64,000 bases of DNA from JACCTU01 sp963798985. Lineage in GTDB: Bacteria; Actinomycetota; Thermoleophilia; Gaiellales; Gaiellaceae. The notes under the pieces were generated by a model that saw only the letters and a list, made by a program, of their open reading frames with translations, was not told where the DNA came from and did not search any database. Numbering within the stretch: position 1 is the stretch's first letter; every line of letters starts with the position of its first letter. Positions 1 through 8,212 of the stretch are shown here, piece by piece. The stretch lies in contig CAWCVL010000005.1 of assembly GCA_963798985.1 (NCBI GenBank), forward strand, positions 124,001-188,000, in the 5' to 3' direction. The translations under genes and the position numbers were made by a program.

Positions 1-1
1 C

Positions 2-723
2 GGTCGCGGGATCGGCGCGGACGTCGCGCGCGAGCTCGCGAGTGCGGGGATGCGCGTCGCGGTGTCGGCGCGAACGCGCGCGCAGGTGGAAGCGGTCGCG
101 CAGGAGATCGGCGGGCTCGCGATCGAGGGCGACGTCTCGAAGCAGGCGGACGTCGAGCGGATGGTCGCCGAGACCGAGACGCGAGCTCGGCCCGATCGAC
201 CTGCTCGTCGCGAACGCCGGCATCGCGCTGTGGGAGGAGCGCGCCTGGGAGGTGCCGGTCGAGGACTGGTGGCGCGTGCAGGAGGTGAACGTGCTCGGCG
301 TCTACCTCACGTGCCGGGCTGCGATCCCGGGAATGCTCGAGCGCGGCAGCGGGCGGATCGTGATCACGGGCAGCGGCGCCGCGTACCTACCGGGCTTGTC
401 GGCAGACGGCGTACAGCGCGAGCAAGGCCGCAGCCGTGCGCTTCGGCGAGACGCTCGCGAGCCAGCTCGAGGGCCGGATTCCCGTCTTCCCGATCAGCCC
501 GGGTCTCGTGAGGACGGAGTTGATCGGCGACCGGATAGGCGACGACGCACCGTGGACGCCGCCCGAGTGCGCGCCACGGCTCGTGCGGGCGCTGGCGTCG
601 GGGAGGTTCGACCGCCTGAGCGGGCGCTACCTGCACGCGGAGCACGACCCGCCGGAGGAGCTGGAAGCGCGCATCGAGCAGATCCTCGCGGACGACCTGA
701 ACGCGATCCGCTTGACGGCGCTA
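2..723 (+). CDS. Short-chain dehydrogenase/reductase (5' partial, two or three frameshifts)
   Basis: NAD(P)-dependent oxidoreductase of the classical SDR family; substrate not predictable. The upstream end lies outside the window. The dinucleotide-binding loop (GRGIG) is at 2-16 in frame 2. The LLVANAG motif (about 205-225) is in frame 3. The catalytic YSASK (about 413-427) and the C-terminal half are in frame 1. One extra base near 185 and one extra G near 400 restore a single protein. The last frame has no stop before the opposite-strand gene, but a TAG at 722-724 sits one frame away at the expected length, so a third indel is likely. The order of motifs makes the family certain. The broken frame looks like sequence error because all motifs are intact. 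Confidence 0.8.
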
Positions 724-1371
724 GCGCAGCGCGATCCAGGTCTGCCGCGCGCGGGCGAGCAGCTCGTCGCCGCGGTAGAGCGCCGTGCCCGCGAAACCCT
801 TCCTGCCCTCGTGGCCGATCGGCCAGGCGACGACGACGCAGCGCTCGCCGGGCTGCGGCACTTCGTGGACCTCGCCGGCCATGCGGCCGAGCAGCCAGTT
901 GCCGCGACCGTCCCAGCCGACGCCGATCGCGCCGGGGCAGTCGAGCGCGGCCCAGACGAGCAGGCGCGACACGTCGTCGGGGACGACCCACGGCGCCGCG
1001 AACACCTTCGTCCCGTCGACCGCGCCGGCGAAGAGCCCGAGTCCGTCGTCGCGGTCCGGGCCGCAGACGAAGCACGTCGCGTAGTCGTGCTCGTCGAAGC
1101 CTGGGTAGTTCCGCGACGCCTGCTCGGCGTCGTCGAACGCGACCGGCTCCGGAACCTCGCCGTGGACGTGCGCTCGATGCGCTTCGGCGACGAGCGTCTC
1201 CCCGTCCCAGAGCCGCGCGCCGTCGAAGCGGAGCGGCGTGTCGAGCGGCGGCGGCGAGCGCAGGGTCACCTCGGCCGGTTCGCCGACGCGCTCGGCGAGC
1301 AGGCCGCAGGTGTAGCCGCCGTTCGCCGAGCCGGGCGGGCCGTTGTAGCGGGACGCGATGATGAGGTCCAT
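721..1371 (-). CDS. Hotdog-fold thioesterase-like protein
   Basis: A 216-residue protein with the layout of actinobacterial double-hotdog, PaaI/THEM4-like proteins: an N-terminal YNGPPGSANGGY segment, a central CFVCGP motif (about residue 98-103) and a C-terminal beta-rich half ending GTALYRGDELLARARQTWI. The family is usually assigned to acyl-CoA thioesterase activity or acyl-thioester binding, but no experimentally fixed catalytic residue can be pointed to here. Its stop codon overlaps the probable end of the convergent SDR gene in the four bases CTAG. It is divergent from nadE, whose start lies about 40 bp away. Family assignment is moderate; the substrate is unknown. Confidence 0.65.
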   Translation of the reverse strand: MDLIIASRYNGPPGSANGGYTCGLLAERVGEPAEVTLRSPPPLDTPLRFDGARLWDGETLVAEAHRAHVHGEVPEPVAFDDAEQASRNYPGFDEHDYATCFVCGPDRDDGLGLFAGAVDGTKVFAAPWVVPDDVSRLLVWAALDCPGAIGVGWDGRGNWLLGRMAGEVHEVPQPGERCVVVAWPIGHEGRKGFAGTALYRGDELLARARQTWIALR

Positions 1372-1409
1372 TCCCGATAGACTAGGTTTTCGACTGTGAG
1401 GCTAAAACC

Positions 1410-3133
1410 CTGAGGCTCGGACTCGCACAGATCAACACGATCGTCGGCGACCTCGACGGGAACCGCGAGAAGATGGCCGGGCTGATCGCCGATGCCAAGC
1501 GCGACGGCGTCGAGCTGCTCCTCTTCCCCGAGCTGGCGGTCACCGGGTATCCGCCCGAGGACCTGCTCCTGCGCCCCGGTTTCGTCCGCGCGGCCGACGA
1601 GTCGCTCCACCGGCTCGCGCTCGAAGCTCGCGGGATCACCGCGCTCGTCGGCTATCCGCACTACGACCGCGATCTCTTCAACGCGTGCGCGGTGTGCTCG
1701 GGCGGCGAGGTGAAGGCCGTCTACCGAAAGCGCTTCCTGCCGAACTACGGCGTGTTCGACGAGGCGCGCTACTTCGCCCAGGGACGCGACCTGCTCCTGC
1801 TCGAGCACGGCAAGACGCTCGCTGGGCGTGACGATCTGCGAGGACGTGTGGCAGCCGGGACCGCCCGCGACCGACCTCGCGCTCGCGGGTGCGCAGCTGC
1901 TGCTGAACATCTCGGCGTCGCCGTTCCACCTCGACAAGGACCGCGAGCGCGAGGAGATGCTCGTCACGCGCGCGCGCGACAACTCGTGCTTCGTCGCGCT
2001 CTGCAACGCGGTCGGCGGCCAGGACGAGCTGATCTTCGACGGCCACTCGGTCGTGCTCGACGACGAGGGCGAGGTGGTCGCGCGCGCACCGGGGTTCGAG
2101 GAGGCCCTGCTCGTCGTCGACCTCGACCCGGAGGCGGTGATCGCGCGGCGCCTACGCGACGTTCGCCGGCGCGCACTCGAGCAGGAGCGCGAAACGCCGC
2201 CGCCCGTCTCCGTCGTGCACATCGGCTCGCCGCGCGAGGCGCCGGACGGCAAGCACGTCGGCGGCGAGATCGCGCCGATGCTCGACCCGCTCGAGCAGAT
2301 GCGGCTCGCGCTCGAGCTCGGCCTGCGCGACTACGTCGAGAAGAACGGGTTCAGCGAGGTCGTGCTCGGCGTCTCCGGGGGGATCGACTCGGCGCTCGTC
2401 GCCGCGCTGGCGGTCGAGGCGCTCGGCGCGGAGCGCGTGCACTGCGTGTCGATGCCGTCGCGCTACTCGTCCGAGGAGACCCGGCACGACGCGCGCGCGC
2501 TGGCCGAGTCGCTCGGCGCGCACTTCCTCGAGCTGCCGATCAACTCGATCTACGACGCGTTCGAGGAGGCGCTCGCCGACGTCTTCGCCGGTCGCGAGCC
2601 GGACCTCACCGAGGAGAACCTGCAGGCGCGGATCCGAGGGCGTGCTCCTGATGGCGCTCTCGAACAAGTTCGGCTGGCTGCTGCTCGCGACCGGCAACAA
2701 GTCCGAGCTCTCGGTGGGCTACGCGACGCTCTACGGCGACATGGCCGGCGGCTTCGCGCTGATCAAGGACGTCTACAAGACGGACGTCTTCCGGCTTGCG
2801 CGGCACCTGAACGAGCGGGCAGGGCGAGAGCTGATCCCGGCCTCGATCATCGAGCGCGCGCCGAGCGCGGAGCTGCGCGCCGATCAGCTCGACGCGGACT
2901 CGCTCCCGCCCTACGCGGCGCTCGACGAGGTGCTCGAGGCGTACGTCGAGCTCGACCGCTCGCGTGAGGAGCTTGCCGCCGACGGGTTCGACAAGGACGT
3001 CGTCGAGCGCGCGATCGCGCTGATCGACCGCGCGGAGTACAAGCGGCGCCAGGCGCCGCCCGGGGTCAAGCTGCGTCCGAAGGCGTTCGGCCGCGACCGG
3101 CGCACGCCGATCACGAACCGCTGGCGCGACTAG
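1410..3133 (+). CDS. nadE: Glutamine-dependent NAD(+) synthetase (two frameshifts)
   Basis: Last step of NAD synthesis: amidation of deamido-NAD using ammonia released from glutamine. The N-terminal carbon-nitrogen hydrolase domain shows its Glu (FPELAVTGYPPEDLL), Lys (YRKRFLPNYGVFDE) and Cys (TICEDVWQPG). The C-terminal ATP pyrophosphatase domain shows the P-loop SGGIDSALVAALA near 2380 and the LATGNKSELSVGYATLYGD segment near 2690. Two +1 shifts, near 1825 and 2640, both fall at an extra G in the context GGGCGTG; removing one G at each gives a full-length enzyme. The only in-frame start before the conserved RLGLAQ sequence is CTG at 1410, so the start is uncertain. As NadE is essential, the shifts are probably sequence errors. 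Confidence 0.92.
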
Positions 3134-3600
3134 CGGCCGACGTCGACCGGCGCGTCGGGCGGACCGCCCGCGATCAGCTCGCGCAGGTGTGTCGCGAGCG
3201 AGCGCGGCGCGAACTCGTCCTCGCTCCGCTCGATCTCCTCGACCGTCCACCAGCGGTGCTCCTCGCGCGCGTCGGGGCCGGCGAACAGCGAGTCGTGCGA
3301 CGTCGGGCGCACATTCCGGACGTCAGCGACCCGGACGAGCGCGAATTGCTCGCGCGTGTCGTAGATGTGACCCTGCGCCGGCCAGAACCAGACGTGGCGG
3401 CGCGTCCACACCCACGGCCCGAGCTCGACATCGGTGAGTCGCAGCTCTTCTGCGAGCTCGCGGCGAAGCGCGTCTTCGGGCGACTCGCCGGCTTCGAGCG
3501 CACCGCCGGGCGCGATCCAGACGCCCGGGTCCCCTGGGAGGACGAAGCGGTGGAGGAAGACGCGGTGCCGGCGGTCGAGCCGGACCTCGCCGCGCCTGAC
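3130..3600 (-). CDS. Nudix hydrolase
   Basis: Hydrolase of a nucleoside diphosphate linked to another moiety; exact substrate unknown. The Nudix box GGALEAGESPEDALRREL continues AEEL at about 3505-3440 and fits Gx5Ex7REUxEE, with Leu where the last Gly is usual. It is read without interruption from 3639 to the stop at 3130. No ATG, GTG or TTG lies in frame between the upstream stop (3640-3642) and the conserved region beginning VRRGEVRLD at 3600. The real start is therefore a rare codon or hidden by an indel, and the coordinate given marks the start of similarity. Its stop overlaps the nadE stop by 4 bp (convergent genes). Confidence 0.8.
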   Translation of the reverse strand, partial: VRRGEVRLDRRHRVFLHRFVLPGDPGVWIAPGGALEAGESPEDALRRELAEELRLTDVELGPWVWTRRHVWFWPAQGHIYDTREQFALVRVADVRNVRPTSHDSLFAGPDAREEHRWWTVEEIERSEDEFAPRSLATHLRELIAGGPPDAPVDVGR

Positions 3601-3603
3601 CGC

Positions 3604-3620
3604 AGAGGCTTGATGTGAAA
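3604..3620 (-). repeat. Isolated copy of the TTCACATCAAGCCTCT repeat tail
   Basis: Read on the minus strand, these bases match exactly, over 16 nt, the tail of the hairpin repeat found at 19138-19153. The hairpins themselves are absent here. A related inverted copy (TTTCACATCAA) lies at 4395-4405, so an 11-bp inverted repeat brackets the GNAT gene. Origin unknown; chance is unlikely for the 16-bp match. Confidence 0.5.
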
Positions 3621-3727
3621 CTCCCGCGCGTTCTGGCCTCTACCAGCTACTTAGCAAGGATCAATAGGGCAGAACAGTCGCGTTACGTGGGAACACGCTC
3701 GCCCAGGCCACTCTCGCCCCGTTGGCT

Positions 3728-4279
3728 TCAGAGTCCTCGTCGGAGCCAATCGTCTCGGCGAACCTCGTACACCGTCATCGGCTCGCCCGAGCGCCCGAGG
3801 CCTGGGCCCCGCGCCGCGAATCCGAGGTTGGCGGCAAGGCGACGAGATGGTTCGTTCGCTCCCGCCTCGATGTAGGCCGTGATGATCTCGACATCGGTAC
3901 GGCCCCAGAGGTCATCGATGGCTGCTTCCATCGCCTCGGTCGCGATGCCTTCCCTCCGCCGCTCCTCGGTCACCCACCAGCCCGCCTCGACCTCGTCGGG
4001 TGCGATTCCCTCGATGCCATGACCGGCAAGGCGCAGCTCGGCGCCGCCGAGGAAGCTCTCGTCCCGTCTGTCCCGGATCGCCCAGGGGCCGAAGCCGTGC
4101 TCTCGCCACTGCAGCTCGGCGGCGCGAGTGTCGCGCAATGCGTCGGCGGGGTTCTTCGACGCTCGTGCGTGCTCGGCCTCGTCGAGTCGTCTCAGCGGGA
4201 TCAGGATCAGACGCGCTGTTCGGAGAACGATTCGACCGCGTGCCGGCCCCGCCGATTCGCCCGCGTAGCGTCCATGCAC
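3728..4279 (-). CDS. GNAT-family N-acetyltransferase (RimJ/RimL-like)
   Basis: A 183-residue acetyl-CoA-dependent acetyltransferase. It has the RimJ/RimL architecture: an N-terminal RTARLILIPLRRLDEAEHA strand-helix, a middle FLGGAELRLAG strand, the acetyl-CoA loop around EERRREGIATEAMEAAIDD (about residues 103-121) and a late NEPSRRLAANLGF helix. Members acetylate protein N termini or small amines; the target here is unknown. The gene stands alone and is flanked by the 11-bp inverted repeat TTGATGTGAAA/TTTCACATCAA at 3610-3620 and 4395-4405. An internal start at ATG or GTG could shorten the first 15 residues, which look unconserved. Confidence 0.85.
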   Translation of the reverse strand: MHGRYAGESAGPARGRIVLRTARLILIPLRRLDEAEHARASKNPADALRDTRAAELQWREHGFGPWAIRDRRDESFLGGAELRLAGHGIEGIAPDEVEAGWWVTEERRREGIATEAMEAAIDDLWGRTDVEIITAYIEAGANEPSRRLAANLGFAARGPGLGRSGEPMTVYEVRRDDWLRRGL

Positions 4280-4394
4280 GCTCGCAGTATGGCCCGATGC
4301 GTTCTGGTGATATTCCCGAACTCATTGGCCCGCATCAGGGCGCTACCGCCTGCTGAGCGTGGGACGGCCAGCAGGCGCCACGAGACGGCGCAAA

Positions 4395-4446
4395 TTTCAC
4401 ATCAACCCTACAGCCGCCGGGTTGGAAACTTAGGAATACTCCTCAA
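4395..4446 (+). repeat. Inverted-repeat arm and first copy of a 29-bp repeat upstream of lepB
   Basis: TTTCACATCAA (4395-4405) is the right arm of the inverted repeat whose left arm is at 3610-3620. AGGAATACTCCTCAA (4432-4446) is repeated exactly at 5231-5245 on the other side of lepB. Extended to GTTGGAAAC on its left, the repeat is 29 bp with about 24 matches. Its core AGGAATACTCCT is a near-perfect palindrome. The rest of 4280-4507 shows no gene. Confidence 0.55.
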
Positions 4447-4507
4447 CAGGCGTTTTAGTCCGCTTCCGAATCACGCGGGAACCGCACGTGGGCGATGATC
4501 CGGTGAG

Positions 4508-5096
4508 ATGAGGCGGTTTCGCCGGAAGCGGGTTCTGATTCCCCTCGCGTCTCTGATCGCCGTCGTCGTCCTGGTTTTCGTGCTCAACCGGTCCGAGCTG
4601 ATCGTTGCGAATCAGGCGGCAGGCAGTTCGAGCATGGCGCCCACGATCCCGGCGTGCAACGGGCGGGCGACGGCCGAAGGGGTTCACCTACCGCTTCCGG
4701 GATCCCCATCGTGGCGAGGTGGTCGTTTTCCATGCGCGTGGCGCTCTCGGCGGGCCGGTCACGCCCGATCCCGATGCGCGGGATCTCCTTCTGGGGAAGC
4801 GCGTGATCGGCGTTCCCGGAGACACGGTCACCGGCCGCGACGGACGCGTTTCCGTCAACGGCACGAAGGCCGACGACATCGCAACTGATCCCTTCTCGGC
4901 CGTTCGTCTCGGCCCGGACGAGTACTTCGTGCTGGGCGACAACCGCAGCTTCTCTCAGGACAGTCGGGACTTCGGCCCAGTGCCACGAGATGCGATCATC
5001 GGCCGTGTCGTTCTCATCTATTGGCCTTTGGATCGGTTCGGCGTGCCGGGCTACGACAAGGATCTCATACCGCCCGGCGACGCCTGCTCGCCGTGA
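4508..5096 (+). CDS. lepB: Signal peptidase I (one frameshift)
   Basis: Membrane-bound type I signal peptidase (family S26) that removes signal peptides from secreted proteins. The N terminus has a positively charged start and one transmembrane segment (IPLASLIAVVVLVFVL, residues 11-26). The catalytic Ser is in SSMAPTIP (about residue 41). The catalytic Lys is in GKRVIGVPGDTV, and the conserved box E reads GDNRSFSQDSRDFGPVP. A +1 shift near 4672 (one extra G in GGGCGGGCG) separates the Ser half from the Lys half. With one G removed the protein is about 195 residues, normal for actinobacteria. Copies of a 29-bp repeat lie on both sides. Confidence 0.9.
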
Positions 5097-5419
5097 ACGC
5101 ACGACTGGCCGCGCGAGGCGGTCGAACGCCATCGCGCTTCCGGGTGGACGCGGCCCGCGTCGAACCTACGGTGTGATCGTCGTCCTGCCTAGTGGCCGTT
5201 CGGGACAGGGACATGCGGCGTTAGAACATGAGGAATACTCCTCAAGAGCACGCGGAGGTGCCGGCCGAGGACGTCGGGGATCGCACTCATCGCAGCCCCC
5301 TTGGGGGACGATCGAGCGCCCCATGACCAACGCTACGCGACTTTCTGTGACCCATGGGTGCCGCGATCGTGCCGGATGTGTGCCGATTCGTCCCGGCGCT
5401 CCGGACGGCGGCGGGCGTT
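5097..5419. other. Gene-free stretch after lepB
   Basis: No supported gene. It contains the second copy of the lepB-flanking repeat (GTTAGAACATG followed by AGGAATACTCCTCAA, 5220-5245). Reading frames here lack recognisable sequence, and the longest minus-strand frame is a read-through of the small gene that follows. Confidence 0.5.
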
Positions 5420-5612
5420 CTAGGCGGCCTCGACCTCTGGGCTCGCGGGCGTCCAGACGCTCCTCGAACCGGCGGCGAAGCTCCTCGCCCGAGAGGCGCA
5501 CGACGACTCGCGACCGGCGAGGCTCGAGCCGCAGCACCCGAACGTCGTCCCCTCCGCCGCCGTAGCAGCGGGCATAGCACTCGGCCTCCGTCAATGGCCT
5601 GAGGCGTCGCAT
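5420..5612 (-). CDS. Small conserved basic protein (about 63 aa, one frameshift)
   Basis: Begins MRRLRPLTEAECYARCYG and continues with alternating charged strands (VRVLRLEPRRSRVVVRLSGEE) and a helix ending RLDAREP. A +1 shift near 5447 (CCC for CC) changes the expected ending to EPEVEAA followed by TAG at 5420-5422; without it the frame runs on for 85 residues of low-complexity sequence. This size and shape resemble short uncharacterised actinobacterial proteins, from memory only. Function unknown. The convergent neighbours give no operon context. Confidence 0.5.
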
Positions 5613-5643
5613 GTGATCCGCACGCTAGACCGGCCGTCGGACG

Positions 5644-6690
5644 TCAAAACGCGTCCACGCCGGCGATTTCGAGCAGCGGCGCGAGCCTCGGCACGAACGT
5701 GTGAACGTCGAAGGCCTCCGCGGGCGCGAGCGCGCCCACCCCTCGCGCTTCTCCGTCTCGGAGCGCACGCGCGCCGTGCGCGACGAGCAGCGCGGCCAGC
5801 CCGTACGTATCTCGGCCGACGAGCGTCGCGCGGCGGCCCTCCCCGCCGCGGCGGGCCTCGGCGACCACCGTCCAGCCGTTGCCCGCCCGCCGCGTGGGCG
5901 ACGGGTCACCGCCGAATCGACCGCTCTGACGCACGAGCGGCGCGACCAGCGGCGCGACAAGGCCGGCGAGCGCGGCGGCACGCGGCGCCGCGAAGTAGGA
6001 CCGGACGCTCCGCACGCGAGTGTGCCGGGGCACGGTCAGCGGCTCGGTTCCTGCCCACTCGACCACGGAGCGCTCGCCCGAGGGAAAGCGCACGCTGCGC
6101 GTCGTCTTCCCGAACCGCGACGGGACGACGCGGCCCTCCCAGGCGACCTGAGGCTGTCCCAGCACGTGGCCGATCGTCCTGCGCGTGCCGGCGGAGGTGA
6201 TCTGGCCCTCGGTCGCGTACGCGACGACGATCTCGTCGAGCGGCTCTTCGAGTCCCTCGGCGGCAAGTCGTGCCGCGAGATCGCCGGGGACGTAGTCGAA
6301 GCCGAACGACGTCAGCAGGACGACGTCGCGCTCCTCCGCGGACTCGCCGAAGCCTTCGTACACCACCCGCGCGAAGGCTTGCTCCCCGCTCACATCGAGG
6401 TAGTGCGCGCCGACCGCGATCGCCGCACCGACGGGCTTCGTGCCCACCTCGAGGAACGGTCCCGCCGTCGACGCGACCGCGAAGGCCCCGTCGAAGGCCT
6501 CGATCAGCTCGGCCTCGTGGCGCGCGTCCGCGACGCGGATCTCCTCTCCTTGGCGCGCCAGCTGCTCGAGTGCCTCCCGCCGCCTGCCCACAAGCCGCAG
6601 CGGCAGCCCGAGCTCACGGGCCTGCTCGACGACGAGTCGTCCGGTGTACCCGGTCGCCCCGAGCACCGCCAGCGGGCGTTCAGCGCTCAA
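5644..6690 (-). CDS. Saccharopine dehydrogenase-like NADP-binding enoyl reductase family protein
   Basis: A 348-residue oxidoreductase-like protein. The N terminus carries a Rossmann dinucleotide site (AVLGATGYTGRLV, residues 8-20) followed by GRRREALEQL. The layout, with STAGPF near residue 75 and GAHYLDVSGE near 95, is that of the saccharopine-dehydrogenase/trans-acting enoyl reductase family, known for lipid-modifying relatives in mycobacteria. No substrate can be read from the sequence. The TTG start at 6690 abuts the clpS stop codon with no gap, so the two are probably co-translated although their functions are not obviously related. Confidence 0.8.
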   Translation of the reverse strand: MSAERPLAVLGATGYTGRLVVEQARELGLPLRLVGRRREALEQLARQGEEIRVADARHEAELIEAFDGAFAVASTAGPFLEVGTKPVGAAIAVGAHYLDVSGEQAFARVVYEGFGESAEERDVVLLTSFGFDYVPGDLAARLAAEGLEEPLDEIVVAYATEGQITSAGTRRTIGHVLGQPQVAWEGRVVPSRFGKTTRSVRFPSGERSVVEWAGTEPLTVPRHTRVRSVRSYFAAPRAAALAGLVAPLVAPLVRQSGRFGGDPSPTRRAGNGWTVVAEARRGGEGRRATLVGRDTYGLAALLVAHGARALRDGEARGVGALAPAEAFDVHTFVPRLAPLLEIAGVDAF

Positions 6691-6984
6691 TCAGCGCTCG
6701 AGCGGTGCCATCGTGAGGCCGTGACCGTCTAGCTGCTCCCAGTACAGCTCGGCCACCTCGCGGTCCCCGCTCCAGACGAGCGCCTGGCCGTTGTTGTGGA
6801 TCCTGTTCGCGAACGTCATGCCGCGCTCGAAATCGACGCCCGGTAGGACGGCCGCGAGCGCGAAGGCGACGCCGTCGAACGTGTTGTGGTCGTCGTTGAG
6901 CACGATCACGCGACTCGCGTCGCCGGTCCCGCTCCCGGGACCCCGTGTCCGCTCGCGCTCCCGCGGGGGCGTCAGCGTGGCCAT
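6691..6984 (-). CDS. clpS: ATP-dependent Clp protease adaptor ClpS
   Basis: A 97-residue adaptor that binds substrates with N-degron residues and delivers them to the ClpAP/ClpCP protease. The signature VIVLNDDHNTFDGV lies at about residues 26-39, followed by the helix FANRIHNNGQALVWSG; the NDDHNTF loop and the HNNG motif match the family. The first 25 residues are disordered and arginine-rich, as is usual. The ATG at 6984 lies only 24 bp from the ATG of the divergent aminotransferase gene, so transcripts must be leaderless or promoters must overlap coding sequence. Confidence 0.9.
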   Translation of the reverse strand: MATLTPPRERERTRGPGSGTGDASRVIVLNDDHNTFDGVAFALAAVLPGVDFERGMTFANRIHNNGQALVWSGDREVAELYWEQLDGHGLTMAPLER

Positions 6985-7008
6985 CACGCTCACGATAGCC
7001 TCGTTTTC

Positions 7009-8169
7009 ATGGCCGCGCTCGCCCTCGACGTCGACGCGGTCCGGGCGCGGTTCTCGGCACTGGACGACGGCTGGGCCCGGTTCGACGCTCCCGGCGGCAC
7101 CCAGGCGCCGGACTCGGTGATCGACGCGATCGCCGCGTACCTGCGGGAGTCGAACGCGAACCTCGGCGGCCCCTTCGAGGCGAGCGTGCGAAGCGATGCG
7201 CTCGTCGCCGACGCCCGCTTCGCCGCGGCAGGGTTCCTCGGGTGTGCGCCTGAGGAGGTCGTCTTCGGCCAGAACATGACGACGCTCAACTTCGCGCTCT
7301 CGCGCACGATCGGGCGAGAGCTGCAGCCCGGCGACGAGATCCTGACGACGAAGCTCGACCACGACGCCAACGTCGCCCCCTGGCTCGAGCTCGCGCGCGA
7401 CCTCGACCTCCGCGTTCAGCTCGTCGAGCTCAACGACGACACGACGCTCGACCTCGACGACCTCAGGTCGAAGCTCTCGGATCGAACGCGCGTCGTTGCG
7501 TTCCCGCTCGCCTCGAACGCCGTCGGAACGCTGGTCGACGCGCGACGGGTTTCCGAGCTCGCGCACGAGGTTGGCGCCCTCGCCTGGGCGGACGCCGTGC
7601 ACTTCGCGCCACACGCACCGATCGACGTCGCCGCGCTCGGCGTCGACGTCCTGCTCTGCTCGCCCTACAAGTTCTTCGGGCCGCACCTCGGAGTCGCGTT
7701 CGGCCGCGCCGAGCTCCTCGAACGCTGGCGGCCGTACAAGGTTCGCCCCGCAGACGACGAGCCCGTCGGCAGCCGGTTCGAGACGGGCACCCTCGCTCAC
7801 GAGCTGCTCGCGGGCTTCGTCGCCGCGGTCGACTACGTCGGCGACGTCGGCTGGGACGCGATCCGCGCGCACGAGCTGGCACTCGGCGAGCAATTCCTCG
7901 CGGGGTTTCCCGATAGCTGGCGCCTCCAAGGGCCTGCGACGATGGAAGGACGCGTCCCGACGTTCGCGGTCACGCACACCACGCTGACTCCCGACGCGAT
8001 CGCCTCGAGACTCGCCGAGGAGAAGATCGCCGTGTGGGCCGGCAACTACTACGCCCTCGAGATCATGAACGAGCTGAGGCTGCCCGACGGGGCCGTGCGC
8101 ATCGGGATCGTCCACTACAACACTGCGGACGAGGTCGACCGGGTGCTCGAGGCGCTGGGCGAGCTCTAG
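7009..8169 (+). CDS. Class V aminotransferase (cysteine desulfurase-like)
   Basis: PLP-dependent fold-type I enzyme of 386 residues. It has the class V layout: a phosphate-binding NMTTLNFALSRTI segment (about residues 89-101), the cofactor-contacting Asp-x-x-His of WADAVHFAPH (about 200), and the Schiff-base lysine in SPYKFFGPHLG (about 223). Some relatives are cysteine desulfurases, others lyases. No Fe-S assembly genes sit nearby, and the short loop of the catalytic cysteine cannot be identified, so the activity is left open. The family is clear. Confidence 0.85.
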   Translation: MAALALDVDAVRARFSALDDGWARFDAPGGTQAPDSVIDAIAAYLRESNANLGGPFEASVRSDALVADARFAAAGFLGCAPEEVVFGQNMTTLNFALSRTIGRELQPGDEILTTKLDHDANVAPWLELARDLDLRVQLVELNDDTTLDLDDLRSKLSDRTRVVAFPLASNAVGTLVDARRVSELAHEVGALAWADAVHFAPHAPIDVAALGVDVLLCSPYKFFGPHLGVAFGRAELLERWRPYKVRPADDEPVGSRFETGTLAHELLAGFVAAVDYVGDVGWDAIRAHELALGEQFLAGFPDSWRLQGPATMEGRVPTFAVTHTTLTPDAIASRLAEEKIAVWAGNYYALEIMNELRLPDGAVRIGIVHYNTADEVDRVLEALGEL

Positions 8170-8212
8170 CCAACAAGCGAGTGCGTACTCGGGCTTCATG
8201 CAGGATGAGTGC

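Noticed and set aside
42..1361. Long arginine-rich reading frames opposite or across known genes throughout the window
   Set aside because: At this GC content stop codons are rare and the third codon position produces long antisense frames; translations are low-complexity Arg/Ala/Gly and lack any family motif.
5166..5420. C-terminal extension of the small protein at 5420-5612
   Set aside because: It consists of a Pro/Arg-rich read-through after a probable +1 shift; the restored frame ends naturally at TAG 5420.
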